From Maribacter sp. (lineage in GTDB: Bacteria > Bacteroidota > Bacteroidia > Flavobacteriales > Flavobacteriaceae): 64,000 nucleotides of DNA. The notes beneath the pieces were generated by a model. That model was given only the letters and a program-made list of their open reading frames with translations. It was not told where the DNA came from and ran no database searches. Made by a program: the position numbers and the translations under genes. The DNA lies in NCBI GenBank assembly GCA_018679695.1, contig JAHHKH010000254.1, positions 1 through 64,000 of the forward strand, written 5' to 3'. Every line of letters begins with the position of its first letter. Within the stretch, counting starts at the first letter, position 1. This document shows, piece after piece, positions 32,155 through 40,318 of this stretch.

Positions 32155-34845
32155 ATGGACAAATCTAAAACTAAATATCTAAAGTTAAGTGGTCTTGAGC
32201 CCTTGGTCGTTACACCTGAAAGTAATTTCATAAATGTTGGTGAACGTGCCAATGTAGCAGGTTCTAGAATGTTTCTTCGACTTATTAAAGAAGGGAAATA
32301 TGAAGAGGCCTTGGATATAGCAAGGCACCAGGTTGAAGGAGGAGCACAAATAATAGACATTAACATGGATGACGGACTTATCGACGGCAAGGTAGCCATG
32401 GTCAAGTTCTTGAATCTAGTGATGGCAGAACCCGATATTGCTCGCGTACCTATTATGATCGATAGTTCTAAATGGGAGATTATCGAGGCAGGTCTGCAAG
32501 TTGTGCAGGGAAAATGTGTTGTAAACTCTATAAGCCTTAAAGAAGGTAAGGATCAGTTTGTCCATCAGGCGAAACTCATCAAGCGTTACGGGGCGGCAGT
32601 AGTCGTAATGGCCTTTGATGAAGTGGGTCAGGCCGACAATTATGACCGTAGGTTGGAAATTGCAAAGCGTTCGTACGATATTTTGGTCAACGAAGTTAAC
32701 TTTCCTCCCGAGGACATCATTTTTGATTTAAATGTTTTTCCTGTTGCTACAGGTATGGACGAGCATAAACAAAATGCAGTCGACTTTATCGAGGCAACCA
32801 AATGGGTAAAGGAAAATCTGCCTTATTGCAGTGTAAGTGGAGGTGTAAGTAATGTTTCATTTAGTTTTAGGGGTAATAACCCAGTAAGGGAAGCCATGCA
32901 TTCCGTATTCCTTTACCATGCCATTCAAGCTGGAATGAATATGGGGATTGTAAATCCTACCATGCTCGAAGTGTATGATGATATTCCAAAAGACCTATTA
33001 GATCGGGTCGAGGATGTAATCCTTAACCGAAGGGATGATGCTACCGAAAGATTACTGGATTTTGCCCAGTCAGTTGTTGGCAAGGCGAAGGAGAGAAAAG
33101 TTGATTTGTCATGGCGTGAGGAACCTGTGCAAAATCGCATAACAAGGGCCTTGGTAAAAGGAATTGACCAATATATTGTTGAAGATGTTGAAGAGGCCAG
33201 GAAAAATGTTCAAAAACCCATAGAGGTAATTGAGGGCCATTTGATGACCGGTATGAATGTAGTGGGCGACCTTTTCGGTAGTGGAAAAATGTTCTTGCCC
33301 CAAGTGGTAAAATCAGCGCGGGTAATGAAAAAGGCGGTTGCCTATTTGCTCCCATATATCGAAGAAGAGAAGCTGTTGAATCCACAAGAAGGGGATTCCC
33401 AAGGGGCTGGTAAAATTCTTTTAGCTACGGTGAAGGGCGATGTACATGATATAGGTAAGAATATTGTTAGTGTAGTCCTTGCCTGTAATAATTATGACAT
33501 CGTTGATTTAGGGGTAATGGTTCCGCCTGAGAAAATCCTTGAAGCCGCCAAAAAGGAAAATGTGGATATTATTGGTTTAAGCGGATTGATTACGCCTTCA
33601 TTGGATGAAATGGTATTTTTGGCAAAGGAAATGGAACGACAAAACTTCAATGTTCCTTTGCTAATTGGAGGTGCTACTACCAGTAAAGCCCATACAGCCG
33701 TAAAGATTGATCCACAATATAAAAACGCAGTTGTTCATGTTAATGACGCTTCCAGGGCCGTAACCGTTGTGGGCGATTTATTACAAAATGAAACTGCTGA
33801 TGGTTACAAACGCTCCATAAAGCAGGACTACGGGATATTCCGTGAAAAGTTTAAAAACCGCGCACAGCACAAGGAATATAAATCACTTGAAGCCGCTAGA
33901 GCGAATAAGTTTAAAATCGATTGGGAAACTTCCCAAATTAGTAAGCCTAACAAATTTGGAGTTCAGGTTATTGATGATCTTGATCTGGGTAAATTAGTTC
34001 CTTATATTGACTGGAGTCCCTTTTTTAGAAGTTGGGAACTGCACGGAAAATTCCCAGATATCCTGAACGATAAGGTTGTTGGCGAACAAGCCAATGAGTT
34101 ATATGCCGATGCCCAGCGTATGTTGAAGGAAGTCTTGGAAAAGAAGTTGTTGAAAGCAAAAGCAGTGTTTGGTATCTTTAAGGCCAATACAATAAATGAT
34201 GATGATATTGAGATTGATTCCGAAGGCAAAAAATATGTTTTTCGTACTTTAAGACAACAGTTGAAAAAACGAGAAGGAGTACCTGATTTTGCACTGTCGG
34301 ATTTTATTGCTCCCAAAGAATCGAATATCCAAGATTATATGGGATGCTTTTGCGTAAGTACGGGATTTGGTACTGCCGAATTGGCTGCGGAATATGAGAA
34401 GAACCACGATGATTATAGTGCAATCCTAATAAAAGCATTGGCAGACCGGCTGGCTGAGGCATTTGCGGAGTATTTGCATCGAGAAGTGCGCACAAGCCAT
34501 TGGGGTTATGCGGCTAATGAGCGTTTGAGTAATGAAGATCTGATTAAGGAAGCCTATAAAGGTATAAGACCGGCACCAGGATATCCTGCATGCCCAGACC
34601 ATTTGGAAAAATTGACCATTTGGGAGGTTTTGGGTGTCAAGGAAAAAATAGGTGTTGTGCTTACCGAGAGTTTGGCCATGTGGCCTGCCGCGAGTGTAAG
34701 CGGTTACTATTTTGCGAATCCCGAAGCTCGTTATTTTGGCTTGGGAAAAATAAAGGAAGATCAGGTTAAAGATTTTGCAAATCGAAAAGATATAGAAATG
34801 GAAAAGGCGGCCAAATGGTTGGCCCCAAATATTGTGGATGATTAG
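32155..34845 (+). CDS. metH: Cobalamin-dependent methionine synthase, C-terminal part (pterin, B12 and activation modules)
   Basis: An 896-residue protein. In order: the pterin-binding domain (NVGERANVAGS near 24-34, GGAQIIDINMDDGLID), the B12 cap with the following Rossmann domain carrying DVHDIGKN (base-off His, near 430), and the SAM-dependent reactivation domain ending in RPAPGYPACPDHLEK and FGLGKIKEDQ. It methylates homocysteine with methyltetrahydrofolate together with the separate N-terminal subunit at 30845. The start ATG follows the ABM stop codon with no gap. Confidence 0.96.
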   Translation: MDKSKTKYLKLSGLEPLVVTPESNFINVGERANVAGSRMFLRLIKEGKYEEALDIARHQVEGGAQIIDINMDDGLIDGKVAMVKFLNLVMAEPDIARVPIMIDSSKWEIIEAGLQVVQGKCVVNSISLKEGKDQFVHQAKLIKRYGAAVVVMAFDEVGQADNYDRRLEIAKRSYDILVNEVNFPPEDIIFDLNVFPVATGMDEHKQNAVDFIEATKWVKENLPYCSVSGGVSNVSFSFRGNNPVREAMHSVFLYHAIQAGMNMGIVNPTMLEVYDDIPKDLLDRVEDVILNRRDDATERLLDFAQSVVGKAKERKVDLSWREEPVQNRITRALVKGIDQYIVEDVEEARKNVQKPIEVIEGHLMTGMNVVGDLFGSGKMFLPQVVKSARVMKKAVAYLLPYIEEEKLLNPQEGDSQGAGKILLATVKGDVHDIGKNIVSVVLACNNYDIVDLGVMVPPEKILEAAKKENVDIIGLSGLITPSLDEMVFLAKEMERQNFNVPLLIGGATTSKAHTAVKIDPQYKNAVVHVNDASRAVTVVGDLLQNETADGYKRSIKQDYGIFREKFKNRAQHKEYKSLEAARANKFKIDWETSQISKPNKFGVQVIDDLDLGKLVPYIDWSPFFRSWELHGKFPDILNDKVVGEQANELYADAQRMLKEVLEKKLLKAKAVFGIFKANTINDDDIEIDSEGKKYVFRTLRQQLKKREGVPDFALSDFIAPKESNIQDYMGCFCVSTGFGTAELAAEYEKNHDDYSAILIKALADRLAEAFAEYLHREVRTSHWGYAANERLSNEDLIKEAYKGIRPAPGYPACPDHLEKLTIWEVLGVKEKIGVVLTESLAMWPAASVSGYYFANPEARYFGLGKIKEDQVKDFANRKDIEMEKAAKWLAPNIVDD

Positions 34846-34855
34846 ATTTGTGTTA

Positions 34856-34904
34856 GGAATTCCAGGATATCCCTGAATTAGTCAAGGGGATATCCTGGAA
34901 TTCC
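34856..34904 (+). repeat. Perfect 18-bp inverted repeat between metH and metF
   Basis: GGAATTCCAGGATATCCC (34856-34873) and its exact complement (34887-34904) enclose a 13-base loop. No T-run follows, so it is not a normal terminator. As RNA it would form a very stable hairpin that could stabilise the upstream message or reduce metF expression. Confidence 0.75.
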
Positions 34905-34955
34905 CAATTCAAAGGGTAACAGAAAATATTAAATACTGAAGAAATTCAAGCTTAA

Positions 34956-35909
34956 ATGAAGGTAACGGATCATATAAAAAATGCAAAGGGGGAGACTTTA
35001 TTCTCCTTTGAGTTAATTCCACCGGTAAAGGGTAGAAGTATACAGGAGCTCTATAATAACATCGACCCCTTAATGGAGTTTAAACCACCTTTCATTGATG
35101 TAACGACTTCTCGTGAGGAATATGTTTATATTGATCGTGATGGACTTTTGGATAAAAAGTTAACACGTATGAGACCAGGTACTGTAGGAATTTGTGCTTC
35201 GATACAACATAAGTACCATGTTGATACCGTTCCCCATGTATTGTGTGGTGGATTCACAAAGGAAGAAACAGAATATCTCCTTGTTGATTGTCATTACTTG
35301 GGGATTGAGAATGTGATGGCCTTAAGAGGTGATGCTATGAGGGAGCAAACCTATTTTGAACCTACAAAAGGAGGACATTCCTATGCCATTGATTTAGTCA
35401 AACAGATTAAAAATCTAAACAATGGTAAGTATCTTCACGAAGTGATAGAAACCGATGATTGCGCAAATTTCTGTATTGGCGTAGCTGGATATCCAGAAAA
35501 GCATCTGGAAGCCCCCTCCATGCAGTCAGATTTAAAACGATTAAAAGAAAAAGTTGATGCAGGAGCCGATTATGTCGTCACACAGATGTTCTTCGACAAT
35601 ACAAAATTTTTTGAATTTGTGGAAAACGCACGAAAAATGGGAATAAATGTCCCTATTATTCCAGGTTTAAAACCAATCGCGGTCAAAAGACACTTAAAAT
35701 TATTACCACAGGTGTTTCGTATAGATCTACCCCAAGAATTGATTGATGCAATAGATGATTGTAAAGACAACAAAGCAGTTCGTCAAGTGGGGATTGAATG
35801 GGCCATTCAGCAGTCCAAAGAACTAAAAGCCAAAGGCGTTCCTGTGCTACATTATTATTCAATGGGTAAATCGGATAATATTCATGCGATAGCAAAAGGC
35901 ATCTTTTAG
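34956..35909 (+). CDS. metF: Methylenetetrahydrofolate reductase
   Basis: A 317-residue flavoenzyme that makes the methyltetrahydrofolate used by MetH. It has FSFELIPPVKGRS at about 12-24 (catalytic Glu), NVMALRGD near 125-132, and GVAGYPEKHLEAPS, QMFFDNTKFFEFV and PIIPGLKPI in family order. It is the last gene of the sulfur/methionine island, 110 bp after metH across the inverted repeat. Confidence 0.96.
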   Translation: MKVTDHIKNAKGETLFSFELIPPVKGRSIQELYNNIDPLMEFKPPFIDVTTSREEYVYIDRDGLLDKKLTRMRPGTVGICASIQHKYHVDTVPHVLCGGFTKEETEYLLVDCHYLGIENVMALRGDAMREQTYFEPTKGGHSYAIDLVKQIKNLNNGKYLHEVIETDDCANFCIGVAGYPEKHLEAPSMQSDLKRLKEKVDAGADYVVTQMFFDNTKFFEFVENARKMGINVPIIPGLKPIAVKRHLKLLPQVFRIDLPQELIDAIDDCKDNKAVRQVGIEWAIQQSKELKAKGVPVLHYYSMGKSDNIHAIAKGIF

Positions 35910-36022
35910 AGCTGTCAAAGGATCTTAAAACTTTGATGTAAACCTTTCATAGGACATGTTGTTTACAAAATGTATTAACTTCGTGCGGTGCACAAAGCAC
36001 TACAGAATTACTTTTGCACCTC

Positions 36023-37126
36023 ATGAACCTAAGGTTACTTCCCATATTTATTTTAGTATTTGTTATTGGTTTCCCTCAAAACGAGGACAGGAAATTAAAA
36101 AAACATACCCTTGACCTTAATCAGTATTATGGTTCGATATTGCTTCATAATACTGATATTTCGCATCTTATTTCAGACCATCCGGCAGGTTTTATTTTAA
36201 GTTATAATCGCAAAACGTACGGTGATGAAGTCTGGCAAGAAGAATACAACTATCCCGATATTGGGGGTTCTTTCATCTATCAGAATATGAACAATGCAAC
36301 ATTGGGGCATAATATTGGCCTGTATGCACATTATAATTTTTATTTTTTCAAGAGGCTAATGCAATTTCGAATCGGACAGGGAATTGCATTTAATACCGAT
36401 CCTTACGATAAGAATGAAAACTTTAGGAATAATGCTTATGGTTCACATTTTATGAGTTCAACTTACCTAATGTTGAATTATCATAAAGAGAATCTCTTCA
36501 AAAGCCTGGGTTTTAAAGCAGGCATATCCCTTATTCATTATTCAAATGCCAATTTTAAAGCACCGAACACATCAACTAATACTTTTGCTTTGAACGCCGG
36601 TTTGATCTATGATCTAAATGTGGAGAAAACCTATGATTATATAAAAAATGGACCTCAAGACAAAATAATAGAACCTGTCAAATACAATCTGGCCTTTCGA
36701 TTTGGTCTGAATGAGAGCGATGTAATTGATTCGGGCCAATACCCTTTTTATATAGTATCTGCCTATGCAGATAAGCGTTTGGCAAGAAAAAATGCCATTC
36801 AACTTGGCGTAGATGTTTATTTTTCAAACTTTTTAAAGGAACTGATTCGGTTTCAGTCTATTTCTTTTCCAGAAAATGGAGTTTCAGCTGATGATGATTA
36901 TAAGCGTATTGGTGTATTTTTGGGTCATGAATTATTCATTAATAGAATGTCTATTATCACCCAATTAGGGTATTATGTGTATTATCCTTTTGATTTTGAG
37001 GGGCGTATGTATAATAGAATAGGATTAAAACGTTATTTTGGAAATAGGGTATTTGGAGCCATTACATTAAAATCACACGGTGCCAAAGCTGAAGCCGTTG
37101 AATTTGGGATAGGTCTTAGATTATGA
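36023..37126 (+). CDS. PagL-like acyloxyacyl hydrolase (lipid A deacylase family)
   Basis: The ATG at 36023 begins MNLRLLPIFILVFVIG, a signal peptide; a TTG three codons earlier is less likely. The 367-residue protein has amphipathic strands of an outer-membrane barrel and ends in a strand (AVEFGIGLRL). HYSNANF at about 179-185 matches the catalytic H-X-S-N motif of lipid A 3-O-deacylase PagL. It is larger than PagL (about 170 residues), with extra strands. It overlaps the next gene by four bases (ATGA). Confidence 0.75.
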   Translation: MNLRLLPIFILVFVIGFPQNEDRKLKKHTLDLNQYYGSILLHNTDISHLISDHPAGFILSYNRKTYGDEVWQEEYNYPDIGGSFIYQNMNNATLGHNIGLYAHYNFYFFKRLMQFRIGQGIAFNTDPYDKNENFRNNAYGSHFMSSTYLMLNYHKENLFKSLGFKAGISLIHYSNANFKAPNTSTNTFALNAGLIYDLNVEKTYDYIKNGPQDKIIEPVKYNLAFRFGLNESDVIDSGQYPFYIVSAYADKRLARKNAIQLGVDVYFSNFLKELIRFQSISFPENGVSADDDYKRIGVFLGHELFINRMSIITQLGYYVYYPFDFEGRMYNRIGLKRYFGNRVFGAITLKSHGAKAEAVEFGIGLRL

Positions 37127-37875
37127 AAAAAGTATTGCACTTAGGACTGCTTTTAATTTTTATTTCTTGCAACAACGAGAATGCATTTGATTGCTTTCAA
37201 AATGCTGGTGAAATTGTACGTACTGAAGTTGATGTAGCTGATTTTTCAAAAATTACTGTCTTCGAAAAAGTAGCTTTGGTCTTAAAACAGGGAGATACAC
37301 AGAAAGTTGAAATCGAGACAGGGGAATACCTTCTGAAAGAAGTTTCTGCCAAAGTGGAAGGTGACCGATTGATAATGCGTAATGAAAATGGTTGCAACTT
37401 TTTAAGGGATTATGGCATCACAAAGGTGTTTGTTACATCACCCAATATTTTTGAGATTAGAAGTAGTACGGGATTACCTATTAGGAGTGATGGTATATTG
37501 GCGTACCCTTCTTTGCAATTGTATTCTGAAAGTTTTAATGAACCTGAAGCGGAGACTACAGATGGCGAATTCGATTTGGAATTGGATGCAGAAAATGTAG
37601 TTATAACAGTCAATGGTATTGCATATTTCAATTTAAGGGGAGATACCGAAAATTTAAATGTAACCATCGCTGCCGGGGATTCCCGCATTGAAGCAGCATT
37701 CCTTACTGCGAATAACGTTGCATTAAACCATAGAGGCACAAATGATGTGCGAATTAATCCACAACAATCAGTTTCTGGTATTATTCGGGGAACGGGTGAT
37801 GTGATCAGCTTCAACAAACCTACAACGGTTGATGTTGAGGAATTGTATACAGGCAAGCTTATTTTTATAGATTGA
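37123..37875 (+). CDS. Head-GIN domain lipoprotein (DUF2807)
   Basis: A 250-residue protein with a lipoprotein signal (LLLIFISCNNE, lipid Cys at residue 18 or so). The rest is one right-handed beta-helix-like head-GIN domain: DFSKITVFEKVALVLKQGD, KVEGDRLIMRNENGC, and a repeated pattern of short strands ending in GTGDV. Such proteins are common, surface-associated and uncharacterised in Bacteroidota. It is translationally coupled to the PagL-like gene. A second family member is at 43559. Confidence 0.82.
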   Translation: MKKVLHLGLLLIFISCNNENAFDCFQNAGEIVRTEVDVADFSKITVFEKVALVLKQGDTQKVEIETGEYLLKEVSAKVEGDRLIMRNENGCNFLRDYGITKVFVTSPNIFEIRSSTGLPIRSDGILAYPSLQLYSESFNEPEAETTDGEFDLELDAENVVITVNGIAYFNLRGDTENLNVTIAAGDSRIEAAFLTANNVALNHRGTNDVRINPQQSVSGIIRGTGDVISFNKPTTVDVEELYTGKLIFID

Positions 37876-38089
37876 TATTAAAAGGTTTTCCCCAGTATAA
37901 CAGCCTACCTTGTAAAAGTCCAATAAACTTGTGGATAGGGTGAAAGTGGGTTAAGTTTCTTAATTTTTCTGCCAATTAAGGTAAAATGGGTAAACCGTTA
38001 TTTTCTGTATAAATCTATAATCTAGATTGTGTGGTTCCTGTATAGAACAGATTCCATAATTTAGAGGTTAGTTGGTTTTACTTCCATAT

Positions 38090-38097
38090 TAAATTTG
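38090..38097 (+). promoter_or_regulatory. -7 promoter element for the serine hydrolase
   Basis: TAAATTTG matches TAnnTTTG exactly. Transcription would begin only a few bases before the TTG at 38107, so either the mRNA is nearly leaderless or translation starts further in. Confidence 0.4.
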
Positions 38098-38106
38098 TAT
38101 CCATAA

Positions 38107-39198
38107 TTGAAATCGATTTTTACATACCTAAAAGACCTATTCACTTCTGAAAACAAACCACTTCCTAATCCAATCCCCAAGGAAATGGCAGAAGCCGATG
38201 AATTGCTCCACTCCTTAATTAAAGAAAAGAAGATTCCCGGTTTATCGATTACAGTTTTTAAAAAAGGAAATGTGCTTTTTCAGAAAGGTTATGGTCACGC
38301 CGATATAGAAAAGGAAATCGAAGTAAATCCTCGGCAAACCATATTCAGAATTGCAAGTATTTCCAAGAACATTGCCGCAACAGCTCTTGCCCGCATGGTC
38401 ATGGACAGGGTCATTGAACTAGATACATCATTCTATCATTACGTTCCTTATTTCCCAAAGAAAAAATATGATTTCACCATCAGACAATTGGCCAATCACA
38501 CTGCAGGAATAAGGGGGTATCGAGGCAAGGAATATGCGTTGAACAAGGCCTTTACCATAAAAGAGAGTTTACAGATCTTTCAAGATGACGAGCTACTTTT
38601 TAAGCCTGGGACAAATTACCATTACAATAGTTATGATTGGGTTTTGATTTCATTGGCCATGCAAGAGGCCAGTGGTATCCCCTTTGAACAATATGTAAAA
38701 GAAATAGTATTGGATAGTTTCGAGATGCAAAATACCTTTCCAGAAAATAGTTCAAACCCGTCTAGATTAACGGGAAACGAGTTAAATAGGTGGGCAACTT
38801 TCTATTCAAGGGGTAGGTTGGGATTTCGAAAAGCTGTTCCGGTCAATAATCAGTACAAGCTGGCAGGTGGTGGGTATCTCTCAACCTCTCATGATATTGC
38901 CAGATTTGGAAGGGCATTTTTGGACGAGGAAATATTGAATCATCCGGTCATATCGGAGTTTCTTACTGCTGAAACCATTAATGGCATTAGTACCTATTAC
39001 GGGTTGGGCTGGCAAGTTAGTGAGGATACGATGGGAAGATCTTATTTTGGTCATGTGGGAAATGGTGTTGGGGGCTATTCCAATCTCTTTGTTTATCCCA
39101 AGGAACAGCTGGTATTCTCAATTTTGACCAATTGTACAAATCCAGGTGTTCAAGATGAATTGAATAAATCAATTAACCTCATTCTTAATAATTCCTAA
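38107..39198 (+). CDS. Serine hydrolase of the class C beta-lactamase / penicillin-binding-protein-like family
   Basis: A 363-residue protein if TTG at 38107 is used; the first in-frame ATG is at residue 26, just before the domain begins, so the start is uncertain. Catalytic motifs are SISK near 86-89, the YNS equivalent of Y-X-N in FKPGTNYHYNSYDW near 172-176, and HVGNG in place of KTG near 318. The family includes esterases, D-aminopeptidases and beta-lactamases. No signal peptide is evident, so it may be cytosolic. It stands alone between two longer intergenic gaps. Confidence 0.85.
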   Translation: MKSIFTYLKDLFTSENKPLPNPIPKEMAEADELLHSLIKEKKIPGLSITVFKKGNVLFQKGYGHADIEKEIEVNPRQTIFRIASISKNIAATALARMVMDRVIELDTSFYHYVPYFPKKKYDFTIRQLANHTAGIRGYRGKEYALNKAFTIKESLQIFQDDELLFKPGTNYHYNSYDWVLISLAMQEASGIPFEQYVKEIVLDSFEMQNTFPENSSNPSRLTGNELNRWATFYSRGRLGFRKAVPVNNQYKLAGGGYLSTSHDIARFGRAFLDEEILNHPVISEFLTAETINGISTYYGLGWQVSEDTMGRSYFGHVGNGVGGYSNLFVYPKEQLVFSILTNCTNPGVQDELNKSINLILNNS

Positions 39199-39275
39199 TA
39201 AACCAAGCTTTTTTAGAAGAATACTGCAATGAATATTGCCATAAGTGAAAAAATCAAAAAAAGGAGTAGATAAAA

Positions 39276-39305
39276 TTTGATTTTTAAATTTAATAATTAC
39301 CTTAG
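39276..39305 (+). promoter_or_regulatory. Promoter of the Phe/Tyr operon
   Basis: TTTG at 39276-39279 and TACCTTAG at 39298-39305 are 18 bp apart. Start of transcription near 39309 places the leader-peptide ATG about 16 nt into the RNA. Confidence 0.6.
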
Positions 39306-39324
39306 CCTAACTTTTAACGATATA

Positions 39325-39396
39325 ATGGCGAAGCAATTTTTTTATAACGGTTTTTATTTTTTCTTTTTTTTTAAAAGGGAAACGGGACTGTTGTAG
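39325..39396 (+). CDS. Phenylalanine-rich leader peptide (attenuator, PheL-like)
   Basis: A 23-codon frame, ATG at 39325 and TAG at 39394, that codes MAKQFFYNGF, then Tyr, five consecutive Phe codons (39358-39372), and a KRETGLL end. In all there are eight Phe and two Tyr codons in the first 16 positions. It lies directly before pheA. Its last codons contain ACGGGACT, which is the 5' arm of the antiterminator. A ribosome short of Phe-tRNA would stall before this arm; one that reaches the stop codon would cover it. This is the arrangement of E. coli pheL ([15 protein letters not shown]) but unrelated in sequence. Confidence 0.85.
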   Translation: MAKQFFYNGFYFFFFFKRETGLL

Positions 39397-39431
39397 TGTA
39401 TTGCAATTAAAAATATAACATTGAGTCCCGT
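39382..39431 (+). promoter_or_regulatory. Antiterminator stem of the pheA attenuator
   Basis: ACGGGACT (39382-39389, inside the leader peptide codons) is complementary over eight bases to AGTCCCGT (39424-39431), the 5' arm of the terminator. The two helices exclude each other. Confidence 0.8.
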
Positions 39432-39450
39432 GAAAAACGGGACTTTTTTT
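39424..39450 (+). terminator. Intrinsic terminator of the pheA attenuator
   Basis: AGTCCCGT pairs with ACGGGACT (39437-39444) around GAAAA and is followed by seven T, 41 bp before the pheA ATG. The 3' arm repeats exactly the eight bases of the antiterminator's 5' arm. Confidence 0.9.
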
Positions 39451-39490
39451 ATGCGATAAACGCCAGCGTACTGTAATCAGTAAAAATACG

Positions 39491-40318
39491 ATGAGTTTTA
39501 AGATAGCCATACAAGGAATTAAAGGTTCTAACCATCACCAAGTGGTTAGGGAATATTTTAATGATGAGGTTAGCTTGGTCGAGTGCATGTCTTTTCATGG
39601 ATTGGTAGACGCTCTATTAGACGGTACTGCTGATAAAGGTGTAATGGCCATTGAAAATTCAATAGCGGGTTCGATTATTCCTAATTATGCCCTTGTCTAT
39701 GATAGTAATTTACATATTATAGGTGAGCACTATTTGAACATACATCATAATTTAATGGCACTTAAAGGCCAATCAATTGATGAAATTTGCGAAGTTCGAT
39801 CGCACCCTATGGCACTTTTGCAATGCAGGGAGTTTTTAAAGACCATACCGGGGATAAAAATGGTCGAGGATGTAGATACGGCAGAGACGGCTAGACAAAT
39901 TCATGAGAAACAACTCAAGGGCATTGCGGCCATAGCCCCGCAAGTGGCAGCCAACTTGTATGATCTAGAGATTATTAAACCCGAAATACAGACCATAAAA
40001 AACAATGCTACCCGTTTTATTATCGTTAAGACAAAGAATAAAGAATTACCTAAGAATGTGATTAACAAGGCATCATTGCGTTTTGTTACCGATCATAAAA
40101 GAGGAAGTTTAGCTACCGTATTGAACGTAATGAGCGATTGTAATTTGAATTTGACCAAGATACAATCCTTGCCGATTATACAGACCCCTTGGAAATATGC
40201 ATTCTTCGTTGATGTGACCTTCGATGAATATGATAATTTTGACAAGGCCAAATCACTTTTAAAGATTATGTCAGAGGACTTTAGAGTATTGGGTGAATAT
40301 AAAAATGCCAGAACATGA
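39491..40318 (+). CDS. pheA: Prephenate dehydratase
   Basis: A 275-residue enzyme that converts prephenate to phenylpyruvate. The catalytic domain spans 1-180 (IAIQGIKGSNHHQVVREYF, MAIENSIAGSIIPNY, NNATRFIIV) and an ACT domain spans about 195-270 (GSLATVLNVMSDCNLNLTKIQS). The usual ESRP of the Phe-binding ACT loop reads QSLP here, so feedback by Phe may differ. No chorismate mutase is fused; that activity is on the fourth gene of the operon. Four-base overlap with the aminotransferase gene. Confidence 0.95.
   Translation: MSFKIAIQGIKGSNHHQVVREYFNDEVSLVECMSFHGLVDALLDGTADKGVMAIENSIAGSIIPNYALVYDSNLHIIGEHYLNIHHNLMALKGQSIDEICEVRSHPMALLQCREFLKTIPGIKMVEDVDTAETARQIHEKQLKGIAAIAPQVAANLYDLEIIKPEIQTIKNNATRFIIVKTKNKELPKNVINKASLRFVTDHKRGSLATVLNVMSDCNLNLTKIQSLPIIQTPWKYAFFVDVTFDEYDNFDKAKSLLKIMSEDFRVLGEYKNART

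Noticed and set aside
30845..34845. metH broken by a frameshift
   Set aside because: A separate, well-formed ABM-fold gene with its own start and stop lies between the two parts, and both parts begin and end at domain limits, so this is a true split and not a broken gene.
34856..34904. metH-metF inverted repeat as a rho-independent terminator
   Set aside because: No T-run follows on either strand, and metF continues the same pathway.
39307..39510. Minus-strand small protein over the pheA leader
   Set aside because: It is the antisense of the Phe-codon run (Lys-rich as expected from AAA) and of the terminator; the plus-strand attenuator explains the region.
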